Translations under genes and position numbers: made by a program
NCBI GenBank assembly: GCA_905250115.1
Contig: CAJNOI010000004.1
Span: forward strand, 205,784-269,783
Reading direction: 5' to 3'
DNA from: Adineta steineri
Taxonomy: Eukaryota; Rotifera; Eurotatoria; Adinetida; Adinetidae
DNA length: 64,000 bases
The notes under the pieces: model-generated
Databases searched by the model: none
Seen by the model: the letters and a program-made list of their open reading frames with translations, nothing else
What the model was told of the DNA's origin: nothing
Shown here: positions 1 to 10,108 of the stretch, one piece after another
Layout of the letters: each line of letters begins with the position of its first letter
Numbering within the stretch: position 1 is the stretch's first letter

Positions 1-170
1 TGTTTTTTTTTCATACTGTCTTCATCAATAAATGTAACTTCAACTGAATATCGATCATGAGAAAAAATTGTTTTAGTTACAAACATTTCATTTGCATCAA
101 ACCATGAATTAACTAAAGCATCTGTTAATTGACGTCCATTAATTGACTTTAAAATTAATATTTCACCCAT
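1..170 (-). CDS. 5' end of an unidentified protein gene (runs off the left edge)
   Basis: Read on the minus strand from the ATG at 170, the frame stays open to the window edge and begins MGEILILKSINGRQL. Codon use is like the neighbouring genes. A GTATGA motif at about positions 9-14 could be an intron donor, so the last few Lys codons before the edge may be intronic. I do not recognise the family. The gene is divergent from trehalase, about 1.6 kb away. Seen: open frame and plausible start. Inferred: that it is a real first exon. Confidence 0.5.
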   Translation of the reverse strand, partial: MGEILILKSINGRQLTDALVNSWFDANEMFVTKTIFSHDRYSVEVTFIDEDSMKKK

Positions 171-1742
171 TATTATTTTAATTAGAATACAACGATGAAT
201 AAACGAAAAAGTATGAATCTTCTTCTTCTTCCACTTTTTATAATCTAATCATTTTATAGACAATTATTATTCAAAGATGTCGTCACTTGCTTATATAAAA
301 ATTCATTAGAAATATTAGATTATTGATACATCATTAGAAATATACATCTGTGATAAGTAACAAATCGAAAGATAAAGTAAAAGACAAAACCCAAGTGCAA
401 GTTTTAGTGTTACTATGTCGCCTATATGTATCGTAAATAGCTCTTTTACTGTATTAAAAACAATATTACGGAGATGCAATTTATTGATATATTATATTGA
501 ATTAGAGGTTTTTCTTTCAATAATAATGAAAAATGTATTTGATCATTTGAATAACGTAATAAATAAGTTTTCCTTTTATGATATACATATATTATTTACA
601 ATATTGACATAAGTAGAAACAAAAAAGACAGAGTAGATTGAGTTTATCATTTTCATTTTTTTTTTGTTTATTCTATAGACTTTTTTCAAAGTATGATATT
701 TTAATACAAGTAGTTTGTTTCTGTTAATGGTTATAGATCTTGTGAAAGTACTTATAAGAAAATAAAACTACACTTTATTTTTGAGACTTTTCAAAGATAT
801 AATAAAAGAATAAATCGATTTCAAGTACTATTGTTAACGAGATATGTAGTGACTGCTAAAACATATTGTCTAAATCAATATAAATATATACTATAGCATC
901 GTACAAATTAACTTGAATAACAATAGTTTAATATAGTGAAGATACTAGTAAAATATTCATACTCTTATCAAGTAAAGTTCTTTTTTAAGTAACAGGAGCA
1001 ATGAAATAAACAGAGAAACTATGTTTTGGTAAAGTGTTTAGCAAATAAATGAAAGACACCACGCAGATAAAAATGAGTATGAAATAAAATGGACTCTGTA
1101 TGATCAGTATACATGCCTACACATGATTTTATCCTTTTCTATTTATATTAAATTATACTTTATGTCATGAGATAGAGTTTTGATTGTCAGAAGAAGAGTA
1201 TTAACATCTGTATAAAGAAATGCTTGAATATTTAACAACGATGAAAATGAGGACTTATGATCATTAAATAAAATATACTGTATATTCTTTTTTTTGTTTT
1301 TATAACAACAATAAATAAGAGTTTCACTTTTAATAAAAGATTATATCAGTTTCAAAATCATCAAGATAATATTATAGTCAACCAAATGAAGTACAAATCT
1401 TTCAACAAGACAGAGATTTTCAAACTGAAAAACAAATTTACTTTAGATAGTTGTTTTTCTATTCTCCTGTTGTGTATATTGTTGTTTATGATGTAACTAC
1501 TGTACGTCCCTTCTATTTCGAGATAGATATCTTTTGTTTTTTTACATATGATAAATATTACTGACATCGAGTTGATAAAATGTTTTGCACGGGATAGTAA
1601 TTTTATTATCTATTTACTTGTGATAAGCAAAGAAAATATGCTTGATCTTCATGAAAACAAGACCATATAAACTACTAGTTATCATAGGAGTGTGTCTTAG
1701 ACAATATTTGTACTTGTAAAACAAGAAAAATAACAACAAAAA
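171..1742. other. intergenic, no gene seen
   Basis: AT-rich spacer between the divergent gene at the left edge and trehalase. Short ORFs (for example at 415-612 plus and 1361-1567 minus) have no recognisable motif or coding-like composition. A polypyrimidine-poor AG at 1699-1700 lies about 42 bp before the trehalase ATG and could be a 5'-UTR or trans-splice acceptor. Confidence 0.5.
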
Positions 1743-3284
1743 ATGAAGATTTTACATTTATTCATTTTTTGTCTAAATATTCTATTGTCAATAGCTCAAT
1801 CCCCTGATAAGTTATATGGTGAACTATTTCAGGCTGTACAACTTAATCGTATATTTCCTGATTCGAAAACATTTTGTGATGCTATTCCACGTGATCTTAC
1901 TCCAAATGCAATTCGTGATTTATATCGAGAAGAAAATCCTCAGCCAACATTTAATTTAACTTCATTTGTTTTAAATCATTTCATTCTACCAAATACAACA
2001 ACTATTGTACATGATAAATGGACAATTGAACAACATTGTCATAATTTATGGCCATTATTAACACGAACAACAAAACATGTTACTTTTTCATCATTTATAG
2101 ATGTTCCACATCCATTTGTTGTACCCGGTGGACGTTTTGGGGAATTTTATTATTGGGATACTTATTTTACTATGTTGGGTTTACTTCGATCAAATCAAAA
2201 CGATTTAATAAATAATATGTTAGAGAATTTTGCTTTTCTAATTCGAAATATGACTTTTATTCCAAATGGTAATCGATATTATTATGAAGGACGATCTCAA
2301 CCACCATATTTTTCATTAATGACAGAATTAACAAAACAAACAGATAAATATAAAGATGTACTAGAACAAGAATATCAGTTTTGGATGACGAAAAGAAACA
2401 TTACACTTTTCGATGGAACGATTTTAAATCGATATTATGATGATAAAAGTGATGGACCAAGACCAGAAGCATATCTTGAAGATAAAGAAATAGCAAATAA
2501 AACAAATACACCAGATATTTATGATCATCTTCGAGCAGCTGCTGAATCTGGATGGGATTTTAGTTCACGATGGATGGAAGATGAAGGAGATTTATCAACA
2601 ATAAGAACAGCAGATATTCTTCCTGTTGATCTTAATTCTTTATTATATCATTTAGAAGTTACATTAGGTAAAAAAGATGAAGCTGAACGTCGTCGACAAG
2701 CAATATACAAATATATGTGGTCATCTGAAATACAATTTTTTACTGATTATAATCATATTTCAAATAAACCAACAAATCGATTAACATTAGCTGCTCTTTA
2801 TCCACTATGGCTTGATATTGCAAATGAAGAGCAATCTCAAAATGTTGCTCGTCAAGTTGAATCAAAATTTTTACGTGATGGTGGTGTTGTTACAACATTA
2901 TCAAATCGTAGTACACAACAATGGGATAGTCCTAATGGATGGGCTCCATTACAATATATTACTTATCGTGCTTTACTTAAAATGCCTGCTTATGAAACAG
3001 TTGCAAGAACAATTCGTGATCGATGGATGAGTTTAAATCAACGTGTTTTTGACGATACAGGTAAAATGATGGAAAAATATGATGTCGTAAATATAAATAA
3101 ACCGGCTGGTGGTGGTGAATATGCAACACAAGATGGTTTTGGTTGGACAAATGGAGTTTATTTAGAAATGCTTCATGATCAACAATCATCAAATTCTAAC
3201 AAATATCAATCAACTACTTTTCTAATTAGTTTTTTTATATGTTTTTATTTTGTGATACATCGTTATTTTTTTAATTCTAAATAA
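1743..3284 (+). CDS. TREH: trehalase (GH37), secreted and C-terminally membrane-anchored
   Basis: Hydrolyses alpha,alpha-trehalose to two glucoses. The single exon encodes 513 aa. Residues 1-19 form a signal peptide. Trehalase signature 1 is PGGRFGEFYYWDTY at 128-141 and signature 2 is QWDSPNGWAP at 393-402. The expected catalytic acid is D272 in ESGWDFSSRW, and the base is E459 in GGGEYATQDGFGWTNG. Residues 491-507 are hydrophobic and near the C-terminus, so the enzyme is probably membrane-held or GPI-anchored and faces outward. The N-terminal half (LYGELFQAVQ, IFPDSKTF, IPNGNRYYY, RSQPP) reads very like bacterial periplasmic TreA. Trehalase of foreign origin has been published for Adineta vaga, and the absence of introns agrees, but foreign origin here is inference. 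Identification is firm. Confidence 0.96.
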   Translation: MKILHLFIFCLNILLSIAQSPDKLYGELFQAVQLNRIFPDSKTFCDAIPRDLTPNAIRDLYREENPQPTFNLTSFVLNHFILPNTTTIVHDKWTIEQHCHNLWPLLTRTTKHVTFSSFIDVPHPFVVPGGRFGEFYYWDTYFTMLGLLRSNQNDLINNMLENFAFLIRNMTFIPNGNRYYYEGRSQPPYFSLMTELTKQTDKYKDVLEQEYQFWMTKRNITLFDGTILNRYYDDKSDGPRPEAYLEDKEIANKTNTPDIYDHLRAAAESGWDFSSRWMEDEGDLSTIRTADILPVDLNSLLYHLEVTLGKKDEAERRRQAIYKYMWSSEIQFFTDYNHISNKPTNRLTLAALYPLWLDIANEEQSQNVARQVESKFLRDGGVVTTLSNRSTQQWDSPNGWAPLQYITYRALLKMPAYETVARTIRDRWMSLNQRVFDDTGKMMEKYDVVNINKPAGGGEYATQDGFGWTNGVYLEMLHDQQSSNSNKYQSTTFLISFFICFYFVIHRYFFNSK

Positions 3285-3713
3285 AAATAACGGAAGTAAA
3301 TTGTATAGAAGTATACAATTCTCTTTCTTATTTCTTTATATACTATTATCGTTGTTCATGATTGGTTCATTTGATGAAATCATCCAATCGAATAGCAAGA
3401 AAAGAACGATGACAAGAGAGAGAGAGAGTAATATCAATTGATTGAACAATCCCTTGAGGCATAAGCGACAGGAAAAGAATCCAATTAGAGTCTTGTGTTA
3501 ATCCTTGAAACGTGCTCGAAGACTAAATGTATCACGAACGAAATAATCTCTAATTGATGTGAATATCTTCTGTCAGCATGAAAATAAGAGAGAAAGAGCT
3601 CGTCAGCTGGTCAAAAGATTATCTATCAGGAAAAAGAAACTTATTCATGATTGGAAAGTTTTTTTGTTATTTAAGCTCAATTAATTGACCGACCGCTTCT
3701 TTGATCAAACTAT

Positions 3714-3737
3714 TGTGTATGTGTGTGTGTGTGTGTA
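3714..3737. repeat. (GT)n microsatellite
   Basis: About 12 GT dinucleotides, interrupted once by an A. Simple repeat with no evident role. Confidence 0.85.
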
Positions 3738-4464
3738 TCATCGTATTCTCTCATTTAAGTGACAATTTCCTTTTCATATCAATTCGTTCGTATTGGTTAT
3801 ATTGAAAATTGACATGATTAACAGTGAAAATGACGAACGAGGAGAAATAGGAGGAGGAGGTGCTGATATAAATTCACACCCTACGAAATAAGATGATTGC
3901 TATTCTCTGTCTCTCTCTCTCTTCGTTGCACTTGTACTATTCGTATTTTGATGGCTCTTGACAGTCAAATGGCGTATATGAGAGAAAGAGACAGAAGAAG
4001 ATTAGACGAACGTAAAAGTGGTCATTTGAGAATATACTTAGAAAACAACATTTTCATATAGGTCATTTCTCATTCAGTTCAACAAGTTTTCCATTATAAG
4101 AAAAAAAATATCTATTTCAATAACAGTTGTGTTTCATAGATAAAAATTTGTCTTCGACCTATCAACATTTTCTTCAAAATTAATGATAAAATAATGAGTA
4201 AAAGATGATTCTTGTTATTACTATAATTTAGAGAATCTATCATCAAAGATCATCTCATATTCACCAAGAAGAAGTTCATTCAATAGAATTTAATAATAGA
4301 TTGAACTAATTTTACCCGCCTTTCTCTCTTACAGATTCATCTAATTAACTTCATCTTCATTTTCAAATCAATTATCACTACAAAGAATTTTCTTCTTCTT
4401 TTTTTTCTTTTTCTCTTCTGTTCATCTCATATTTCTCTTCATTCAGTCTCACGCACATATGTAT

Positions 4465-4493
4465 ATCATCATCATCATCATCATCATCATCAT
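4465..4493. repeat. (ATC)n microsatellite
   Basis: About nine to ten consecutive ATC/CAT trinucleotides in the spacer upstream of the PLDLS gene. Confidence 0.85.
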
Positions 4494-5131
4494 GAGAGAC
4501 TTTCCTTTTCTCCTGTATAATTATACTTTTCAACGAATGAATATTTTTTCTTTTCTTTGTTTCTTAGAGAAAGTTAATGTATAAGAAATACTATGAAACA
4601 ACGAATGAGAAGTAACAGCTGCTACGTGCTTAATTTGTTCATCTGTCTGTTTCTTTTTGCATGGCCACAGGCTAAAATAAGACAAAAATACAGAGATCAT
4701 TCGTTCTTGCTGCGCCCCGCTTTTTTCCGTTCTCTTTCACTATGATCATATATGCAAACAAGGTTTCTTTTTTTTTCTTTTTCCTCTTTCTCTTTCTCTT
4801 TCTTCAACTGCTCGCGTGTACGCCCTATCGCACTACGTGAAAATGCATGTGCGAGACGGGTCGAAAGCGGGCACACACACATATATATTAGTCCAACCGA
4901 GAGTAAACAGAGGCACATAGACGAACATTGACCAAATAATTGCTTCTTTCTATTGGATAAAATACAAGAGAAACTAATATTCATTGGTTGTTCATTCAAT
5001 CTCATGTGAGGAAAGGAAAAGGGCAGAAGGAAAGAAAAACAGAAGTGAACGAGCACGAACGCATATTACATTCAGTTTTTTTTTCTTCGCCGACAGACAT
5101 ACGCATTTATTCAAAAGTTATATGCACGAAC

Positions 5132-6336
5132 ATGTCACCATCTTGTATGATCAAACCAAAACAGTCAGTGCATCCACCGAAGTCAAAACCCAAATCTATC
5201 AAAACTAAACACAGTAACTAATAAATATAAAATTGATCATCTATTATTACCTACATTTTTTTGTTATAGAATCAAAAATAGACGAGTCCATGACAACAAT
5301 AGAAACAAAAAGAGAAAAAGATGAAAGTATTTATATTGATTTAGATCTCAAATGCAGGTAAATCACATCAATATTTCACATCATTTTATATTCATACAAT
5401 ACTAAAATTATTTTCTAGTTGTCCACAATCAAAACTAAATACAAATGCATCTATTCAAGTATGTCTATCCATTCTCTCCCCTCTCACACCGTCATTTCAT
5501 TATCATCCTCTTTTCCTTTCTTTTTTTAGTTTTCTCGCCGTTATCTTCAATGTCAAAGTTCAATGCCTATTGCCATTCTTCGATCATATATACAACAAAT
5601 TTTACCACATTCTTCCATCACACAAGTAAACATTACAAACATTCCATTCTTTTATTCCCTTCTTCTGCTTCAGGTATCATTCTATGACTCAAATGATCGA
5701 TTATTACAAGATTCACATCTTCTATCTTCATTAAAATCATCTACAACATCATCATCATCTTTACATATTCCTATTCGCTTTACATTATTTAATACTATCA
5801 CATCACTCGCTCATTGTTCATGTTCATCACCATCATCTACACCATTTATTCAACAACAACAACAATCATGTTCTCCAACTATCATTCAACGTCAAACAAT
5901 CGATCAAACACTTTCCACTTGCTCATTGATTCAAACAATATCATCTTCAACTTATTCTCCTTGTTTATCATCATCTTCTCCAGATGAATCATTACCAACA
6001 TCCTCCAATTCTATATCAATAGTGAATCTTCTAACTCCACCACCTACATCGTCATCATCACCACCATCATCTCATTCGTCTCATTCATCATTTATGATTG
6101 AAACTCTCGTTGATTCCAATAATTTAATGAATGATGAAAGAATCATCAATGAAATCACATCACAATTTGGTGAAATATGTCCACCATTGCCTAAGAAAAG
6201 TCGAAATCGTTTATCGAAAAAAGTCATTTCAACATATCCATCGAATGCTCCTCTTGATCTTAGTATTAAAAAACGTCCGTCATCGTCATCATCATTTACT
6301 TTATTTTCATCGCAACCGAAATGGATTAAAACTTAA
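5132..6336 (+). CDS. Ser/Pro-rich putative transcriptional co-regulator with CtBP-binding PLDLS motif, copy 1
   Basis: Hand-built exons: 5132-5213 (start uncertain, 4988 is also open), 5270-5357, 5419-5458, 5530-5625, 5674-6336, giving about 322 aa with all phases agreeing. The 48-bp intron 5626-5673 is a multiple of three, so unspliced RNA also stays open. The long middle is low-complexity Ser/Thr/Pro/Gln. The last 50 residues carry a basic stretch (PKKSRNRLSKK, possible nuclear signal) followed by APLDLSIKKR. PxDLS is the classic docking motif for the CtBP co-repressor, so a nuclear repressor-type role is inferred. No DNA-binding domain is visible. A second copy lies inverted at 10838-11951. 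The first exon is the least certain part. Confidence 0.7.
5320..6336 (+). repeat. near-identical core of the inverted gene duplication, arm 1
   Basis: From GATGAAAG at 5320 to the stop codon at 6336, exons and introns match the reverse complement of 10838-11842 with only a few substitutions and a few codon-length indels in Ser runs. The 48-bp intron is identical in both. Immediately outside (upstream of 5320, downstream of the TAA) the copies diverge strongly. Confidence 0.9.
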
Positions 6337-7558
6337 CTCTTCTGTTACTTTTTTTTCGTGTTAAAGTAATATATATATGAAACTTGTTCAACGTTGTTGT
6401 TTCTCTGTATTTATGTATAGAAACGTGAATACATTTTCAGTTACACAGCATGAAAGTGCAATGAAAATGAACGATTGATTGCGTTATTTTAGTCATTTAT
6501 GAACAAATTAGATATGGTTATATAAAAAAATATAACGTCTGAATTGTGTATTCGAAAAAAAAGATTGCAGATTCATGCTGTGTTGGTTGCTTTCACGAAG
6601 TGATCATTTGTCAAGATAGAAAAGTTGAGTGATGGGTGATGCGAAGAAAAGAAAAAAAAAGGAAAGAATTCTATATCGAATATCATTCTAACAGTAGTGA
6701 ACTCGCAGTAGTGCTATTAGTCAAACAAATTTTTTTTTGTTGAAGGACCACCCCATGGATATCAGATTATTATTAAAGAAGATTCTAAACAATAAGCATC
6801 CATTAGTAGTACTACCTAAACTATGGTTTTTATTTATTTATTTTTCATTACCGGATTTCATCCATTAATTCAATATGGACGATGGTTAGTAGTATTGAAT
6901 GCACAAATTTATGGTACTAGTAGAGTATTTTAGCCGGAAGCATTTATTCACCTGTTCATAAAAGGTGAACGACACATGTGTATCTTTCTTTTAGATCGAT
7001 TCTAGTTCGATGATGATGATGAAGATTGAAAGGTAAGCCGTGGTTATTAGTCACGCTATCGGAAATATTAATAAATCGATTGTAATGAATATTAAAAAAA
7101 ATTGATAATTAATGAAAAAATCGAAGATTATAGACGAGTAATCATTCTATTCAAATTTGATAATAGTATATACTATAGTTTTAAAGATAAAAGAAAAAAA
7201 AAAGTACTTACTAAATAGGGTATGCGTATTTATATCTTTGTAGATGTCGTTCGTATCCCATTTGATAATTCATATGTCTGTCAAAATCATAGATGAGAGG
7301 GCGAATTGTTTACAAGAATGGCGTCATAAAAACCAATCTTACGTGAGAGGATTTTCTTTTAATATACATATAATATATCCTTATCTTCTATTTATAATTA
7401 TACATAATATTGTGTGTAGTCGAGTCACATTGACTCGTCATTTATTTGTTATTTTAACTGATTCATTAGAGCTATTTAGTGATATTTTCAAGTAAATAAA
7501 TAACATAATAATAAACAAAAAACTTTTGTTTTTAAATCTTATTAAATAGCGAACAGTA
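6337..7558. other. intergenic; possible 5'-UTR exon of the MARCH gene
   Basis: No supported protein gene. The ORF at 7244-7495 has no motif. A donor at about 7492 (CAA then GTAAAT) and an acceptor at 7548-7549 would define a ~58-bp intron just before the MARCH ATG, so part of 7244-7491 may be 5' UTR. Alternatively 7548-7549 could be a spliced-leader acceptor. Confidence 0.35.
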
Positions 7559-8796
7559 ATGGCTTCTGATGTAACTCGTAGTAATAGTCAAATCGAATTA
7601 ATTAAAAATGATATTTTAATAAATAAATCAACAATGAATACTGACGAAGAAGAAGCTACAGTCCCAAAATTAACTGAAGAAACTACAATAACAACACCAT
7701 TATTACCCAATAATGAAAATTCAACACGTAAAATTTCATTATCATCAACAAGTTCAAAATCAAGTGATTATCCTGATATATGTCGAATATGTCATTGTGA
7801 AAGTTCAAATGATGAACCATTAATATCACCATGTTTATGTTTGGGTACAATGCAATATTTACATCAAGCATGTTTACAACGTTGGATTAAAAGTGCCGGT
7901 GTTAAATCATGTGAACTATGCAAATTTGAATTTATAATGCATTCAGAAATTAAACCATTTAATCAAGTAAAATAGAATTTAAAAAAAAGGGTTTTTTTTT
8001 AATTTGATTTTTTTATATTTAGTGGCAAAAATTAGATATGAATGTTGTTGAAAGACGAAAGATTATGTGTTCCGTTGCGTTTAATTTAATTGCTGTGACT
8101 TGTGTTCTTTGGTCATTCTATGTTTTAATTGAAAAAACAAGAGATGAAGTTAAAGCGGGAAAACTTCGTAAGTTTAATTAGAATATTGGGTATATATATA
8201 TAATAAAAATTTATTTTATAGAGTGGCCATTTTGGACAAAATTAATTGTTGTAGCCGTCGGATTTACTGGAGGATTGGTATGAAAAATATAAGAATATAA
8301 TACGTGTTAAATATTTGTTTTTAGGTATTTCTTTATGTTCAATGTAAAATGTATCTCCAGGTAAAAAACAACATAACACAAAAACAATTAGATTTTATTT
8401 TTTTTCATTCTTTTAGCTTTGTATTCGTTGGCGACAATTTAATCAACGTATAGTTATTCATTCAATTAGTGATCGTCATAATGGTAATTCATCATCAGGT
8501 AAATAAATCTAAGTTTAATTAATCCTATATGATAATTATTTTTGTATTTATTAGGAATAAAAAGTTCCAATAATAATAATAATAACAGTGGTAATTGTAT
8601 AATAACAGTACTTGATGCAAATGATTTACCTCCATTAAATTCTAATACATCAATGACGGCCATGACTAGTAATAATAATTCAACAAATTCAACTTCACCT
8701 CAATCATCAGTTAATCATAATCGACGTCATGATAATAATCGAAACGTTTTACATCGCTTTTTAATATTTCATCGATCGGATCAATCTCAAACTTAA
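7559..8796 (+). CDS. MARCHF8: membrane-associated RING-CH E3 ubiquitin ligase, MARCH1/8-like
   Basis: Transfers ubiquitin to membrane proteins in endosomes and plasma membrane, directing their down-regulation. Exons 7559-7966, 8023-8167, 8222-8277, 8325-8360, 8417-8498 and 8555-8796 join in phase to about 322 aa. The RING-CH finger has C75, C78, C92, C94, H102, C105, C118 and C121, with the tryptophan of LQRWIKSA. After it come two membrane spans ([23 protein letters not shown] and [20 protein letters not shown]). [17 protein letters not shown] and WPFWTKL closely resemble vertebrate MARCH1/8. The C-terminal tail is Asn/Ser-rich and unlike vertebrate tails. Family is firm; choosing between the MARCH1 and MARCH8 names is arbitrary. 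Confidence 0.93.
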
Positions 8797-10108
8797 AATA
8801 TCCTCTCTTTTTTTTTAAATCTATTGTATATTAAAATTATATATATATATATGTACGTCTTTGAATCTCAAATTTTTTGTTGTGTTAAGGATTTTTCTAA
8901 CAGTGAGTTCATTTGTCTTCTATTCTCTTACTAATATATTTATGTATAAAAATAAATTAAACGATATTTTCTAGTCAATTTTTTTTTTAGTGTGATGAAG
9001 AAAGAAAAAATCATTTTTCTCTTCCTCATTAATCCCATCGTCACGATTTCTTTTTTCTTCTTTCTTGATGTTGTCTTTGTCTTCTTCTTAAAAAAACAAA
9101 TTAATTAATAATGTATGCTTTTATTTCAATTAATTCACATATTACTGTTCCTATTGTGCTATTGCTTCAATTTCAAAAAAAAAATTATCATAATAAAAGA
9201 TAGGATGAAATATTACATATATTTTTTTTTCTTGTTTTCTTTTTTCGTAAATATATCATTTATAGAAATACATTAGATTTTTTCCCAATATTGTTATATC
9301 ATTCTTAAAATGAATAACATAACGAGAGAGTAAATATAATCCATTTGAAGTTGTTTCCAAAAAAGAAGCAACGCATATATACTTACAGTAATTCCAAACA
9401 TGTCTAGAGTGTGTTGTGAGCTTATCATGACTGTCGCCTTTGGATTATATTACTACTTGAAATATATTTATTGAAGAAACATGTGAATAGTATGTAAGAA
9501 GTATTCTTTTGAAAAAGCGTTCATTATTATAAAATAAACAGATAGGTTTGTTTATTTTTCTTCGTATTTGATGACGTGATATTCCTCACCACATGGAGAA
9601 AAGAGACCTGTGGATTTTAATTCATAATATTGAATTAACGATTTAATTGAGAATGAAAGATTATACAGAAATTTCATATTCAATCAAGACTAATCCTTCT
9701 AGAATCTATATAGATTTCAAATAATAACTGTAGTTCTAAAGATATGTTTTTTTTCTTTGTTAAGTAAACAATGAGATGATAAGATTAATTAAATTGAAAT
9801 AGCGTTCGAAAGAATTTCCTAGTTAGATACAAAGAAATTTGTATCCGTTGATTTTTCATCAATAGTATATTTGACAAAGTTATTAAGAAATGATTCTAAG
9901 CTAACAATTATCAAACAAGATATTCCTTTCTCCGTTCGTATTCGACTCTACAAATATGTAAACACTTATAACTCGACTATACAAATAAATATTTTTTCAT
10001 TATTGACCTAATAGTCTGTACACTTACTTAACAAACTATATTGTTAAAAAACTACTTTTTTCTTTTTCTTCTTCTTCTTCTTCAGATAAAACTATAAATT
10101 GTGTAAAT
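8797..10108. other. intergenic, no gene seen
   Basis: AT-rich spacer between MARCH and DNAJC12 with polyadenylation-like AATAAA motifs soon after 8796. A pyrimidine-rich tract ends in CAG at 10083-10085, 23 bp before the DNAJC12 ATG. It is a good splice acceptor and may receive a leader exon. Confidence 0.45.

Larger units (their letters stand above)
3285..5131. other. intergenic and putative promoter region of the PLDLS gene
   Basis: No supported gene. It contains simple repeats (AG-rich at about 3416-3428, GT at 3714-3737, ATC at 4465-4493). From about 4690 the sequence is recognisably but imperfectly similar to the reverse complement of about 11970-12430, so it is the shared, diverged 5' flank of the duplicated PLDLS gene. 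ORFs at 4697-5056 minus and 4984-5208 plus fall in low-complexity polypurine sequence. Confidence 0.5.

Noticed and set aside
415..612. 65-aa plus ORF
   Set aside because: AT-rich random-looking translation, with no motif or upstream signal.
4697..5056. 119-aa minus ORF with a Lys/Glu-rich tract
   Set aside because: It is a translation of a polypyrimidine/polypurine flank and is not conserved in the duplicated flank at 11970-12430.
5563..5673. Start of the PLDLS protein at the internal ATG 5563
   Set aside because: Upstream exons with matching phases exist in both copies, and 5626-5673 has GT..AG ends and is better read as an in-frame intron.
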